DNA of 64,000 bases, from assembly GCA_944474755.1 (NCBI GenBank), contig OX104120.1:21298492-21362491 (forward strand), written 5' to 3'. The translations under genes and the position numbers were made by a program. This document shows positions 1-14,200 of the stretch, in pieces. Source of the stretch: Limnoperna fortunei. Taxonomy: Eukaryota; Mollusca; Bivalvia; Mytilida; Modiolidae. Under the pieces are notes generated by a model. The model did not search any database and was not told the origin of the DNA. It saw nothing but the letters and a program-made list of their open reading frames with translations. The number at the start of each line of letters is the position of its first letter. The first letter of the stretch is position 1.

Positions 1-1968
1 GTCTTCTGAATGCTGGCAGTAAGTTTTATTTAAATTTGATAACCAGTTTAAGAGAAGAAGCTTTTTTTTAACATGTTCACACATAGTCCTATGTTAAACT
101 GCAATGACAGCCATTTTAGTTTCACATCAGAATAAAAAACACCATCTGTGTAAAAAACTGTGACCCAGTTTGGTTTCAATTGGCCCAGTGGTCTCAGAGA
201 AGAAGTTGAACTGTAAATCTCAGCAGATATTGACATTGATGAACACAAAGTGATGATAGTAGACTCCATTTTGGGTCAGGTAAGCAAAAAAAATGAGATT
301 CCAATTTCAGAAAGTGTATTTACCTGAGGTGACCATTTAAACACATTGTTATCAAGGGTTGTTTCTGTTATTACGAGGAAGAGGACATAAATGGGGACAA
401 CCAATGCAGTTTCTGACCAATAGTTTTTAAGCGTTTAAGAAAACAGGAAAAATAAACGAATCAGATAAGTTTAATCAATTATATGTAACAAAGCACTCAA
501 TGAGTTTTCTAGCACTTACACAATTCAAAAATAAATTTTGACTTGATCCATTTAACAATAAACATTTTGTTACAATTAAGAATTTCTCTATAATATATTA
601 CATGTGCAGTAATTTATTATTTTTTCTTACAACAGAAAAAAGAACATGTTCTACTGGGTACACAGGAATAAAACTATTTGCCCACATATTTTCTTTTTTA
701 TACAAAATTGTGTCTCAATCCAAAAATAAGACAAATTTCATTTTAACAGAAAAACATGATGCTTTGAGTGAATGGATAAACATGTTGTTTTGCTGTTTCT
801 ACAATATTTCAAATTACTGCAAATTGTATGAGAAGACAATGTAATAAGAAGCAATGTGACATTCAAAAAATGAATTACCAGTATTTACAATAAAATGCCT
901 CAATCCATTCAAAACATACTGGATGTTTGCTGTATTCTAACAAATTATTAACATCAATTTCTGTCTGAAATAGTTTAATGGCTAACATATTAGCAAATTT
1001 AGCTTTTAAATATTCTTGATAGAATCGTTTTTTTTTTCTCCATCTATCAAGAAGCATGTATTTTCTTGTAAACTGCATGCATATCGACAGAAAGAGACCT
1101 TGTTTTAAATCATTTTATTAAACATTTCCTTTCATTTATTCAATGAAGTGAAGACCTCTTGGCATCAATGAATTACACAGTCACATACATGTTACTGTGT
1201 AACAACAGACACCAGATAACAGTACAGATAATTGCCTGTATTATACACACTTATGTTTGATATGCACCTGTTCCAAATTTCTTACAACATGTGATTGAAT
1301 AAATAACCTTTAACCTATATGACATCATGTCTATAATACTCACCCACACAGATCAGATGATCAGTTAGTATAACACACAACTGACTACAGTAATTATATT
1401 TTCTAATGAGATTCTTAAACATTTTTATGTAACAACCAATAAATGTTGTCTTCATTGCTCTATCTTAATATTAAAGCCTCCACAAATAAATTCTAGATAG
1501 TAATGATGGACTTTAGATAGCTACCCATGTGGAAAAAGAAGGCTCTAAACTGATGGTCCCCAAGAATTAAACTTGAATTAGAAATAATGAGCATGAACAA
1601 GATATTTATAATTTTGTTTACAAATAATGTTATTTCAATGTCATGGCTTCAAATATATATACAAATTACAATGGAATTTTTTCCACTATTGTAATACTGA
1701 TATGATGGTAATTTAAGCATATATATTTTTAAACAGCTACATTTATAACTTGTATGTAATGCCTATTTGTTACATCCAGCAGTGTAAAAAGGAAACCATG
1801 CTGAGATACTGTAACAGAATAACACAAGCTCATGAAATAGGTATTTGATATGAAAATTTCTATATTGCCACGATAAATCTCTTGTCACATTGCATTTATA
1901 ATACATTATGATAACAAATGATTCTGGCATAACATTCACAAACATAATCCAACTTGTTATACAGAATT
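1..1968. other. No gene recognised; probable 3' flank of NUP50
   Basis: This AT-rich sequence has only short open frames, none resembling a known family. A 73-codon minus-strand frame at 48-269 is open but has no recognisable motif or convincing splice context. The stretch may include part of the NUP50 3' UTR or intergenic DNA. Confidence 0.4.
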
Positions 1969-1974
1969 TTTATT
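1969..1974 (-). terminator. Candidate poly(A) signal for NUP50
   Basis: TTTATT on the plus strand reads AATAAA on the minus strand, about 310 bases past the NUP50 stop codon. It is the first such hexamer I noticed downstream of the stop. In AT-rich DNA this motif is common by chance, so it is only a candidate. Confidence 0.3.
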
Positions 1975-2282
1975 TACCACATCCTTAACATTGGAATATA
2001 TTTACTGGCTTAAAATAAACAAATGCATTACAACTTGTTCATGAATAATATGAACAGACATATTATTATGTAACACTTGCCTGTGAGGTTGATTCTGATT
2101 GGACAATGTACATTATTGCATGGCATCAAGTAGATGATGGATGCTGTAGAACATTAACATAAGCCCAGATGTTTTTTCTGATATATAAAAAAACTTTTTA
2201 GTCAGTTAATGTTATTAAGAGTTTTGACTTGACTAAGTGCTGAGAAACAATAGGGCTTAAATAACTTAAGTAAAATCCTTCG

Positions 2283-5200
2283 TCAATCTTTCTTTCTCAA
2301 TTCTTCCATTTTTTCTAACAACTGATCAGCATCCTCTGTAGTCTTTACACGTATCAGCATTGGTATTGGTTTATTTGGATCTGCTTTTTTATCAACAGGT
2401 GGATTAGGTACACACACCAGACTTACATTATTTTTTCCCTGTCTTTGAAGTGGCATTGATGGAGATAGGATGATGTTCAGAATTATATTTCCTGTAATTA
2501 CAAAAGAAAAATGGATAAAGGTAAAGATTGAGTTTCTTAAATTAAAACAGTTTCTTCTGCAATAAAAACATTTGTTCAACAATAAAAGTATCTTTATTCA
2601 GCTAATATAAGAATAATTTTTACTGGTGCCCAATAGATATAATAAGTGAATAGCTACAGAAAAATAAATTAATATGTAACAGTTCTTATTCTCAAACGTA
2701 AATACATATTTTTCTTGTCTAGTTTTCAGAAGAAAAGGGCACAACTTGGCATCTTATAAGATTTGCAATTATCCATAAGAGCATATTTATACAGTTTTCT
2801 ATGAGATACAGAACACATATTATACAGAAACAACTCCATTCTCTTAATCTGTGATTTTTATATAAAAGAATCTTCTCCATAAAACATTTCACTGGATTCT
2901 TTACTATATCACATTTAATCAACAGCTGTGCCATGAGTACATGATATGCCAGTCTGAAGACATGAGCTATACAATTCAGGGATGCATCTAATGAGACAAA
3001 AAATCACAAATATCAATATAAATAATTTCCCAAAATTTCATGAAAATTGATGACAGCTTTTTGAGTTCAAGTCTGAAAACTTGAAATCTCTTCTTTTTTT
3101 TAAAGAACAAAGTCTAATAATGAAAAATAATAATTTCACAAAAAATGAGAGGAAACTCAGATCTATCAAAATTAACAATTCCCCAAAATTAAAAAAAACA
3201 TTTCTGAGTTTCATTTTGAGTCTGAAAACAAAAAATCAACCTTTTTCATGAACTAAGTCCTTTAACTCTATACCAATTTACTAATAAGGCCATGAGACCA
3301 AAATAATAATTAACTATGTACAGTTTGAAAAAACCTGTCAAAGCGTTCTCCAGATACAGTGCGACATATGAAAGACAGATGCACAGACAAACATTTGTAT
3401 ACCAAATGTTCGTCATATAGAGAAAAGGCAACAGATAAAGATAGGGCTAATTGTTCAAAGACAATTAGAAAGGTCTTTCCCAGACACCTTTATGAAGTTA
3501 ATTATTCTTCATCTCTTGTGTGAACTAAACTATACTAAATGCCAACCCCCCTTGGAAAAAATTGTTTGCTAGCATTTTTTCATTATTTTATATTTTACCT
3601 TGTTATTACGAAAATTCAGTAGAAAAAACGTAGATACAACAACCTGTCCATGTTTTATAGTATGCCTCTGTATTTAAGTTGTTACAAATCGTCCTTGACT
3701 TTTGCTACGGAAATTTCACATAATAAGTCAGCCATTTTTGTTTCTTAAGGGACCTTACGATGTTTACAAATGTTCGTCTGCTTTCGTCACGTTCAATGGT
3801 ATTCGGACAAACCGCGAGACTTTTCCCGCCTAAACTGCAGACGACATCACCCGAAGGATTTCGAGTAGACAACAATCGATTGTTCCTAAAGTACAGTTCC
3901 GTTCTAATTAAGGTCAAATTTTAGTATGAAAAATCGCCCGTTCAAAACTAAAAAACCGCTTTATTTCAAAACGCTGAATATCTCGGGGAAATAATTATTG
4001 ATTTCAAAAAGGTCCCTTCTTGATCTAAAAAAGGAGCATAAGCTGAACCATACGCGGTAAGCAGTTTTCATTTGTAACGCAAAAAACACTATACAACCTA
4101 CGTCAACACTTACTATACATAAGTTACTGGACCATTTTGTAGGCGGAATAGACTATTTCTGTTGTCCTGAGTAAAAAAATATATGGTTATCAAGGACTTT
4201 GGTGGCAGTTGCTAAGGACAAAATGCAACTTCCAGTTGTAAAATGACATATGTCAGTAAAGTACATCATCCAGATTTAAAAAATATATGGTTGCTAAGGA
4301 CTTTTTGTAATGGTGACCTGGTTGCTATGGTATGACCTTGACCTGTGACCTTTGAATTGGGCTCAAATTGACAGCCTTTACTTGGTGATCATGTTTAACC
4401 TAAATGTTTACTATATTATCTGTAATGGTTTTCAAGTTGTATGCAAAAAACTGATTAACCAAAATGAGTCAAGGGCCCGAACTCGAAAATGGTTCATCGC
4501 ACAGTTTGGGACCCAATGTATCAAATGAAGGCCTAGATGAGAGGAGTATTTTTCCCATTTATTGTCTTCTTCTATCTTTTATAGTTTTTGAGTTGTAATG
4601 ATTACAAGATTGGAGGCCTAAGGCTGAGGTCACTTCTGAACTTTGACTTTGAGATTTTCTTTAAGGACATGTCACAGGACGACAAATGGTGAAAATCTTT
4701 CGTGATTTCAACTTACGGTTTGTGAGTTACTGTGATAAGCAGAGTCCTTGAAACATTCAAGGAATACTGCTCGCCTTCTCTAGTCAGAAATTTTTAGCCA
4801 AAATATGTCATAAAGTTGTCTCAAAAGTTCCTCAACATTTGTCACTTTTTAGTTTTTTTGTATCTGTTATCATTCCAGAGATTACGTGATAACAAGGTTT
4901 TTGGGGTTTGGGCAGATAACTCCGTAAAGAAAAAGGTTTCGATTTCACAGGGTAAATTCCAAATAGACTTTTAGTGCCCAAAACTTGTCACAAAAGACCA
5001 AAATGATATGTCAAGTAGTTTTTAAACTGTTTGGTTTTGAAGTTGGCGGGAAAAATAAGAAAAGAAAAAAAATAAGGTCTTACCACTGGAAAGACCTTAA
5101 TTATTTAAAAAGCACTGTCAACAGTTTTTATTGGAGCAAAATAATCAATTTCTAGCCTAATAGTTCTTTTCAAAAATTTATGGAAACCTGATGTTGTAAA

Positions 5201-8200
5201 CAAATATAATGTCTAGAAACATAGATTAATCCCTTCATCTGCTTGTACAGGAGTGCATCTTTTTTGCATCTTTGCTGATAAAAATAAAAATGTTTAGCAA
5301 ACAAAATTATGATATTAGAAATGATGCATATACTTGGCTTTCTCTGAACAACAAAATATACAAACAAGTGTGGACACAGAAAAACGTCTCGCCTGCATTC
5401 CGCATCAGTAACGAAAATAAATTTGGTCATAAGCATTACATAAATAGCATTAAATATCAGCAGCGGCCTGTATACAAAATATTGTCACCATACCCTGCGT
5501 AGTTACAGGGGAACAGCCGAAACCCAAAAACTTTAACGTAGTCCCTGGACCGTGAAATTGAGGTCAAGGTCAGGTGGAACCTACCAGACAGTCATGTACT
5601 GGTCATCAGCAACCTATATACCAAATATTGTCATCCTACCATGCGTAGTTACAGAGGAACTGTCGTAACCCAAAAACTTTAACGTAGTCGCTGGACCGTG
5701 AAATTGAGGTCAAGGTCAGGTGACACCTACCAGACAGTCATGTACTAGTCATCAGCAACCTATTCACCAAATATTGTCATCCTACCATGCGTAGTTACAG
5801 AGGAACTGTCGTAACCCAAAAACTTTTAATGTAGTCGCTGGACCGTGAAATTGAGGTCAAGGTCAGGTGACAGGTGACTGACTGGCAAGTACTCATCATA
5901 AGCTACCTCTGGACCAAATTTGATGGACCTAGGGCTTGGGCTTACAAAGATATGAAGCAAGATGTCAAGTGTTTACGCTGCCGCCGCCGCCGCCGGATTC
6001 CCATATATATGTCTTGCCTCCAGCGACACTCGTCGCAGGCGAGACAAAAACATTAAAAAAAATAATCCAAGAATGTGTCCATGGGACACAGATGCCCCCA
6101 CAAATGAAGTCCCAAACAGGAAGTAGTTGTCCAACAGGTCTGAAAGTTGCTTAGGATGTAAAACTTGTGATACTCAACCACCCTGCCAAATTTCAAATTG
6201 TTCTCATGTAGGGTTTCTGAGAAAAGCTTGACAGAAATTCATACATACAGACGGATGTATTTACCTACAAATGAAGTCCCAAACAGGAAGTAGTTGTTCG
6301 ACAGGTCTGAAAGTCACTAAAAGACGTACAACTTGTGATACTGAACCACCCTGCCAAATTTCAAATTATTATCATTTACGGTTTCTGAGAAAAGCTTGAC
6401 GGAAATTTGTTCGGACGAACGTACGTACTGACAGACGAACGGATGGACATGAGTGAAACTTAATGCCCCCGACATGTTGTCGCGGGGGCATAAAAACAAC
6501 ATACCAAGAGTTGTGTCCGCTCTTACGACCATCTGTAACTTATCATTACTTGGTTTCAGATGTAAATATCCTACACCTCTTTCAGCCCATGCTCCATCCT
6601 TTTGGTAAAATAATTTACACCTAGAAAACAGAAGTAAATGCACGTCTTAACTCAAGCACTAAAAATAGGTCATCTATTGGGCCATTAAATGATACCCCGC
6701 CCTTTGTATAGTTTTTAATAATCATGGACATGTTTTAATGAATTTCAAATCAGCATATAGGAACAGCTGAGCTATTAAAATAATTTTAAATTGGTCCAAA
6801 TCATCAACTACAAATGGGATTGTGCTTGAAAATTCAACTTGATCTTTATTTTATAGTAATGAACAGCTCTTTTTAACAAAATTCGTTTTTCAATAAAACT
6901 TTTTAAAAAAACTGCCAACTTTCGACAATATTTTTTGGCCTTACTCAAAAACTACAAATGGGATCGTGCTGAAAATTAAACTTTATATGTAACAGCTGTG
7001 CAATGTTTAAACAAAATCTGTTGACACGTTTTTAAGTTATCAGTTATCATTTGAAAACCACTGTGGCACAGAGACACTCATATCCATATGGAGGGTATCA
7101 CATAATTACCTAGCCACTTTGTGTTGCGGGGGTATACATATACTAATGGTCTGTATTATCAGGAAATATTATATGTTATTCCAGTCTTAGACAGGATATA
7201 GAATGTCACATTCATTGTTTAAGAGTATATTCCACTCCCTTAACTTGACAAAAATGACTAGACATAAAACAAACAATTGTAAGAATATAATTTGCATTTG
7301 TGTAATTATCTCATATTAAAGTTTGTATTCATTTAACTAAGTGTGTGATTTAAGATGTATTTGAGTAGGACTATTTTCACGATGTGATACATTTAGAATT
7401 CATGAAAATCCTTTTTGTTTTAATAAATAGGAATGATGATAGTAAATGCCTCAAGTCTGTCTTAATACCAATAGTTTTTCTGTACAATATCTAGTGTGAC
7501 TCGGATCACCCTTTCTGCAGTACTGCTAATAATGTGCAACCTATGTACTTAAAATATTTTGTCTGCGGTAGTAATGTGACAATGTTACTATATAAATTTA
7601 GCCAGGTATAGAAATGTTACCTTCCTTATAAAGAAAGCTAATTAAGCCTGTTGTCTTATTGTGTGAATTTTGTTTTTAATTGTATGTAGTAAGCCTGCTG
7701 TAGTAATGTGTGACCTACTTTTAGAGTGTTGTTATACTATTCGACCTACTTTTTTACACTGTGTATAACTAGCTTGTTGTAATTTGTGACCTACTTTATA
7801 GAGTATACAGATCCTTCTTCTGATATTTCTGTAGATTCAGGCTTAGGTGGAACATATTCTTCATCTTCCTCTGTCAAATAAACAAAGGAAAAAATAAATT
7901 AGCCTCATTTTATATTTCTACACAAACTAAAAATTAACATTCAGTTAAATATTTCAAATGTAAGTACATTTTATGAACTACAGATGATAATAACCAATCA
8001 AAATAGTTATTAACTAGACAAAGTCGATCTAGCGATCACTAATACCCCCGCATTTTGTAAAAATTTCTAACGTTTTTCGTGGACTGTGACCTTGAAATAT
8101 GATAGATTTCCACCAAAATCAATAGGCTTCTTACCAACAAAATATATAACAGTATTTTACAGTTCCATTAAAATCGGATGCAAACTTTTTGAGTTATTGT

Positions 8201-11200
8201 CCGGAAACAACATTTTTGTAAAAATTTCTAACGTTTTTCGTGGACTGTGACCTTGAAATTTGATGCATTTCCCCAAAATCAATAGGCTTCTTACCAACCT
8301 GATATATGACAATATCCCAAAGTTTCATTCAAATCAGATGTAAACTTTTTGAGTTATTGTCCGGAAACAACTTTTTTGTTAAAATTTCCAATGTTTTTCG
8401 TGGACTGTGACCTTGAAATTTGACGGATTTCCCCCAAAATCAATAGGCTTCTTACCAACATGATATATAACAATATCCCAAAGTTTCATTCAAATCGGAT
8501 GTAAACTTTTTGAATTATCATCCAGAAACCAAATGTGGACGGACGAACGGACGGACATCATGAGGACCACTATATAACCCCGACTCTGTCGAGCGGGGGT
8601 ATAAAAAGAATGTTGAAAAATCTACTTTATCAACAGTATTAGTATGATTTTGTTATCCCAAACAAATGAGTTATGTCCCTATTGTTTTTGGTATCATTTA
8701 CTGCTGCAGTAATACTAGAAATAATTCACTGAGAAAAACTTAAATGATTTGTGGTCAGATTTTTTGTCCTGTCCTGTGACACATAAAACTGCGAACAAAT
8801 TATAAACACATCACTACCCCTATTAGACAATTAAAGTTTAAGACTCATTTAATTTTTTAGTTCCCTCTAAATTTAGACCTTCAATCATCCAAACTTTTGA
8901 TCTATGCAGCCCATTAACAATTAATAGCACACCTTGACTAGCAGCACCTTCTCCTTCTGTTGGCTTGTTTACAGCAAATGAGAATCCTGATGCAGGATTT
9001 TGTACCTGTGTTGACGGCTTAAAATTGAATCCTGCGAAGCTTGATGCAGCAGAGGTGGTTGTTGTTGAGGTCCCAAACTGAAAACCAGATCCAATGGTCT
9101 TACTTTCTGTGTAATTAGTAGTTGTAGATGAAGTTGCAGATTTTCCAAAAGAAAACGTTGGTGCTGATGATGTTTTTACCTCATTTGCTGTGGTTGCCAT
9201 GGTTGCTGAAGCTGTGGTATTTCCAAATTGAAAACTTGGAGCTGTCTCTGTTAACAGAAATATATGATTAAATTGTCAACATATTCATTACAATACAGTG
9301 AGTTGTAAGACATTTACTGGTCTATAAGTATTCATGGACTAAACTTTAACTCTAACTGAAATTTTAACATTTGATTGTTTGCTTGTTTGAATATTGTTTA
9401 ACGCCACATTCAGCTATAACATGGCGTCAAGCTTTTATTTGGGGGAGGAAGCCGGTGTACCAGGAGAAAACCCCAGACCTTCGGTAGGAAAACTGCCAAT
9501 CCTTGTCAATTAAGATTGGATTCGAACCCACCCTGCCCGCAGTGAGGCTCGAACCAGCAACCTCAGTGTTGAAAGACCACGTGATCAATAGTAGAGGAAC
9601 TACCATAACCACTTGGCCACTGAGGCCCCCTTTATTCTCTGAGCATCGACTCAAAATGGAAAGAAATCATTGTGTCAGAGTCATCTACTATTGATCAGCA
9701 TGGTGTCAACACAGAGGTTGTGAGTTCAAGGCTAACTTTGGGCAAGATACGGTAAACTTAAACTGACAAGGATTGCCATATTTCTGGCGAAAGGTTAGAG
9801 GCTTTTATTGGTACTGATTTCATTTAAAAAATACAAAATGCCTTGGTATAACTGAAATACTGCAAGAAGTTGCAGTAAACCCAAACAACAAACACAATGA
9901 AAAATACATTACATCCAGTCAAAAATGTTGGCCCATCTTACAAATAATATGCAAAGTACAATGTATATAATGACAAATACTTGTATTATAGCATGTATGT
10001 ACTAGTATTAGTAGTAATTGTGGAATTAAACTAATTGGTTGCTTAAGGTCCTGTGAGCAGTATTTCAATCTGATTGGTTGCTTAAGGTCCTATGAGCAGT
10101 ATTTCAATCTGATTGGTTGCTTAAGGTCCTGTGAGCAGTATTGAAGTCTGATTGGTTGCTTAAGGTCCTGTGAGCAGTATTTAAGTCTGATTGGTTGCTT
10201 ATGGTCCTGCGAGCAGTATTTAAGTCTGATTGGTTGCTTATGGCCCCTGTGAGCAGTATTTAAGTCTGATTGGTTGCTTATGGTCCTGCGAGCAGTATTT
10301 AAGTCTGATTGGTTGCTTATGGTCCTGTGAGCAGGGAATTTTTAAGGATTTTGAGGGCTTTAGTCACTTTAGCGGATGAGCCGTATAAGCATCTGCTCAG
10401 AAGCATGCATTCATTATACTGGTGAAATATTATAGTATAAAAACTATATTCTTTCAATTGCAGTGTATAAATTAGTTTAAAACAAGTGTGGACACAGAAA
10501 AATGTCTCGCCTGAATTCCGCATCAGTAACGAAAATAAATTTCGTCATAAGCATTACGTTAATAGCATTAATTATGAGCAGCGGCCTGTATACCAAATAT
10601 TGTCACCATACTATGCATAGTTACAGAGGAACTGTCCTAATACAAAAACTTTAACGTAGTCGCTGGACCGTGAAATTGAGGTCAAGGTCAGGTGGAACCT
10701 ACCAGACAGTCATGTACTATTAATCAGCAACCTATATACCAAATATTGTCATCCTACCATGCGTAGTTACAGAGGAACTATCGTAACCCAAAAACTTTAA
10801 CGCAGTCGCTGGACCGTGAAATTGAGGTCAAGATCAGGTGACACCTACCAGACAGTCATGTACTAGTCATCAGCAACCTAGTGTTCTCCCCAGAAATTTT
10901 GGATAGCATCACATTTAGCATGCATCATCGGTCGACCCAATTATGCGTTGTTTTTGTGTTTTTTTTATATATGCATGTTGTTATACATGTTGGTGTATAT
11001 ATTTTGTTACTTATTTTTATTTTGAGATACCTAATATATACATGAATATATGTGTAATAAAGGAGTATTAAAAAACTTCATTATTTATTTATTTATAATT
11101 CATGTTAAACACAATATCATAGCCACTCAAATCAATGAGAATAGTTCCAAAAGCACAAATGTTACAAAATAACAAAGGCAATCATCACACTATCGTTAGC

Positions 11201-14200
11201 CCTTTTTCTGTGCAAAAGCAGTAGTTAATTGACGACTTTCCCAGTGCCTGAAATGAGGGCCAGCCGAAGGCTGGCCCGAAAAAATTTTTTTGGGCGAGTA
11301 GAAATTTGAAATCACTGGCCCAAAATGATTATGACTTGCCCAATTTTTTGTTGACAAGCAATGAGTACAGAATAAAGGCATATTTTGAAGGTTTCTTTTC
11401 ATCGGCAGTCAATGTTCTCTTCAAAAACGACCACGATCATCCGATGTGGCCATCTTTACCGTGGAATATATAGCGATGAGGATAAAACCCGATTACTCAA
11501 TGTTATCATATGTTCGATCTCTTCTTATTATCTCTTAATGATATATAATTGTTTTCGGGTAAAATGAGCAAAATGGTAAAAACCATACTCTACAATATAG
11601 TTCATGTTGTAAGTGATAAAATGGCTAATTTCATATTAAAGAAAATATTTCAATTACAGTTTTTCGTATTTGTTAAATCCTTCAAGCTTTAAAATACATT
11701 TTTTTTTGTCCTGATCTAATAAGAAGAAGTAACGATGTACATAATTGCATATTAATGCGCGCTTCTCGGTAGTATGATAGATCGATTCAATTTTTAATTT
11801 TGGATTATTTTACTATCTATAGGGTAAGCCTAGTATTTTTATTAATGCATTCTATTCTTGACCTTATAAAATGCATATACTTGCGTTTCTTTTATTAATT
11901 AGTTATTTAATTTGATAAGAAAAAGGCATTTTAAACTTTTGTTATATTACGTAATGTTTTTCATCCTTCAATTGTATTTCTTGGATTATTTCATGATTTA
12001 TATGGTAAGCTTCCTTATTTTTGTATGCATTCTTATTTTAACATGATAAAATGTATATTTTTCTGTTTCTTTTATTAGTTAGTTAGATAATTTGATAATA
12101 AAAGTCCATTTTTAGATTTTATTAACTAGTACGTTACGTAATTGGTCACTTAAGTTTTTCACTTAAGTTCTTTGTTAAATTATTTCATGTTATAGGGGAG
12201 ATATATTTAGTTTATTATATAAATTCATAAGATGATTTGATAAAAACATCTAAAAATTTTGTTATATTACGTAATGCATGGTGTTCCCATCATGCATCAT
12301 CATCAACACAACTTTATCGCGCTTGTGACCACTCATCCACAAAGACTTCATCTGTAATTTTCATATGTTCGATCTCTTCTTATTATCTCTTATCTCTTAA
12401 TGATATATAATTGTTTTCGGGTAAATTGAGCAAAAAGGTAAAAACCATACTCTACAATATAGTTCATGTTTTAAGTGATAAAATGGCTAATTTAATATTA
12501 AAGAAAATATTTCAATTACAGTTTTTCGTATTTGTTAAATCCTTCAAGCTTTAAAATACATTTTTTTTATCCTGATCTAATAAGAAGTAAAGATGTACAA
12601 AATTGTATATTAATGCGCTTTTGACCTCGCTAGATAGGATCATCGCTTGAATTTTATTTCTTGGATTATTTCATGATTTATAGGGTATGCTTAGTATTTT
12701 TTTTTAATGCATTCTTATCTTTAAAAAATAAAATGTATATATTTGTGTTTCTTTTATCAATTAATTAGATAATTTGATAATAAAAAGGCATTTTTAGATT
12801 GTGTTACGTTATATTACGTAATGTATATGTTAGAAAGACTTGTTCGGTTCATAATATATTTTGTTTTGTTTGGATTATTTCACGAATGATAGAGCAAGCT
12901 TCATATCTTTTTTTTTGCATTCGTATCTTTATATAAAATGCAGATGATTATAAATTTGACTTGATCGATAATTTTTAATGTTATTTCTTTCGTTATGTCA
13001 GAATTTATAGGGTACTTAAGCTTTGTATTTTTATGCAGTTTCTAACCTTCACATAATAGAATGTGAATGTATTTGTTTTTTATAGGAATTCACAAGATGA
13101 TTTGATAAATATAATGCATTTAAAATTTTGTTGTATTACGTAATGCATGACGTTCCCCTCGTGCATCATCATTAGCCGAACAGTATTTTTAACGCGCTTG
13201 TGACCACTCATCCAGAAAGCCTTGATCGATAATTTTCAGTATTATTTCTGGATTATTTCATAATTAAGGTAGAAAATGAAACCTTTATGTAGAAAATTCA
13301 TCAATCTTGAACATTATATTTAATTTCCATGTGTTTTGATTATTAACTATTTCTTAATCCCAAAACTCTCTCGCACGAGATTGGCCGAGAACGAGGCGTG
13401 TGTGTGTGTGCGTGGTGGTTGGAAAGGGGGGGGGGGGGGGGTAAGTGATATTTCTGTGATGTAATTGTTAATTGGAAATTAGATGTGCCTTGTTTATTTG
13501 CTAATTGCTTATTTATGTCACTGAACTTGAATGAAAGGTTAAAATGGAAGACCATTTAGATTCACATAATTAGCCACGAAAATGCTAATTTTATTAGATT
13601 ATTATTTGTATAAGAAAATAAGATTTTAAAAACAGGCATGTTATTTAAGAAATCAGATTTTCTAAATAAGTGAAAAATGTCATAGATTTTGGTAGGGAAA
13701 ATAAATTTCTTTATAACAGAAAAACACTTAAGGTATGGATTTTTATTTAATTCAAGATTTAAAATTTTTTATGTTAAACTATTTTAAAGAAGCAAGTTAT
13801 ATTTAGATACTTATAGAATTAAACATACCTCTATAAAGATCGTATATGAAGTCCTTTAAACAAACAAAAATTTTAAAACGCTAAACGAAATTTTGAAAAA
13901 AGTATATAATACAATAGAAAAACAATTCAGTTACATTCGAATAAAGGTCATAAACAGTGTAAATAGTTGAAAATATAATTTTAGAAATTATTGTTTTTGA
14001 CGATCTTACCCCCCCCCTTTTTTTTTCGACAGAACCACGTGAATATGTGATATTTCGAAAAGGTCAATGTATTGTTATTGTTCGGTAAACATTTGTCTTT
14101 CCAACACTTTTGCTTTTTCCGACGCAGTAGGTATTATATTCACTTGTTAACCTTTGACCTCATGACACTTCACCTATCGAAATAGCAAGTCATGTGATCG

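Noticed and set aside
48..269. 73-codon minus-strand frame as an exon of a neighbouring gene
   Set aside because: It has no recognisable motif and no clear splice borders; left as unassigned.
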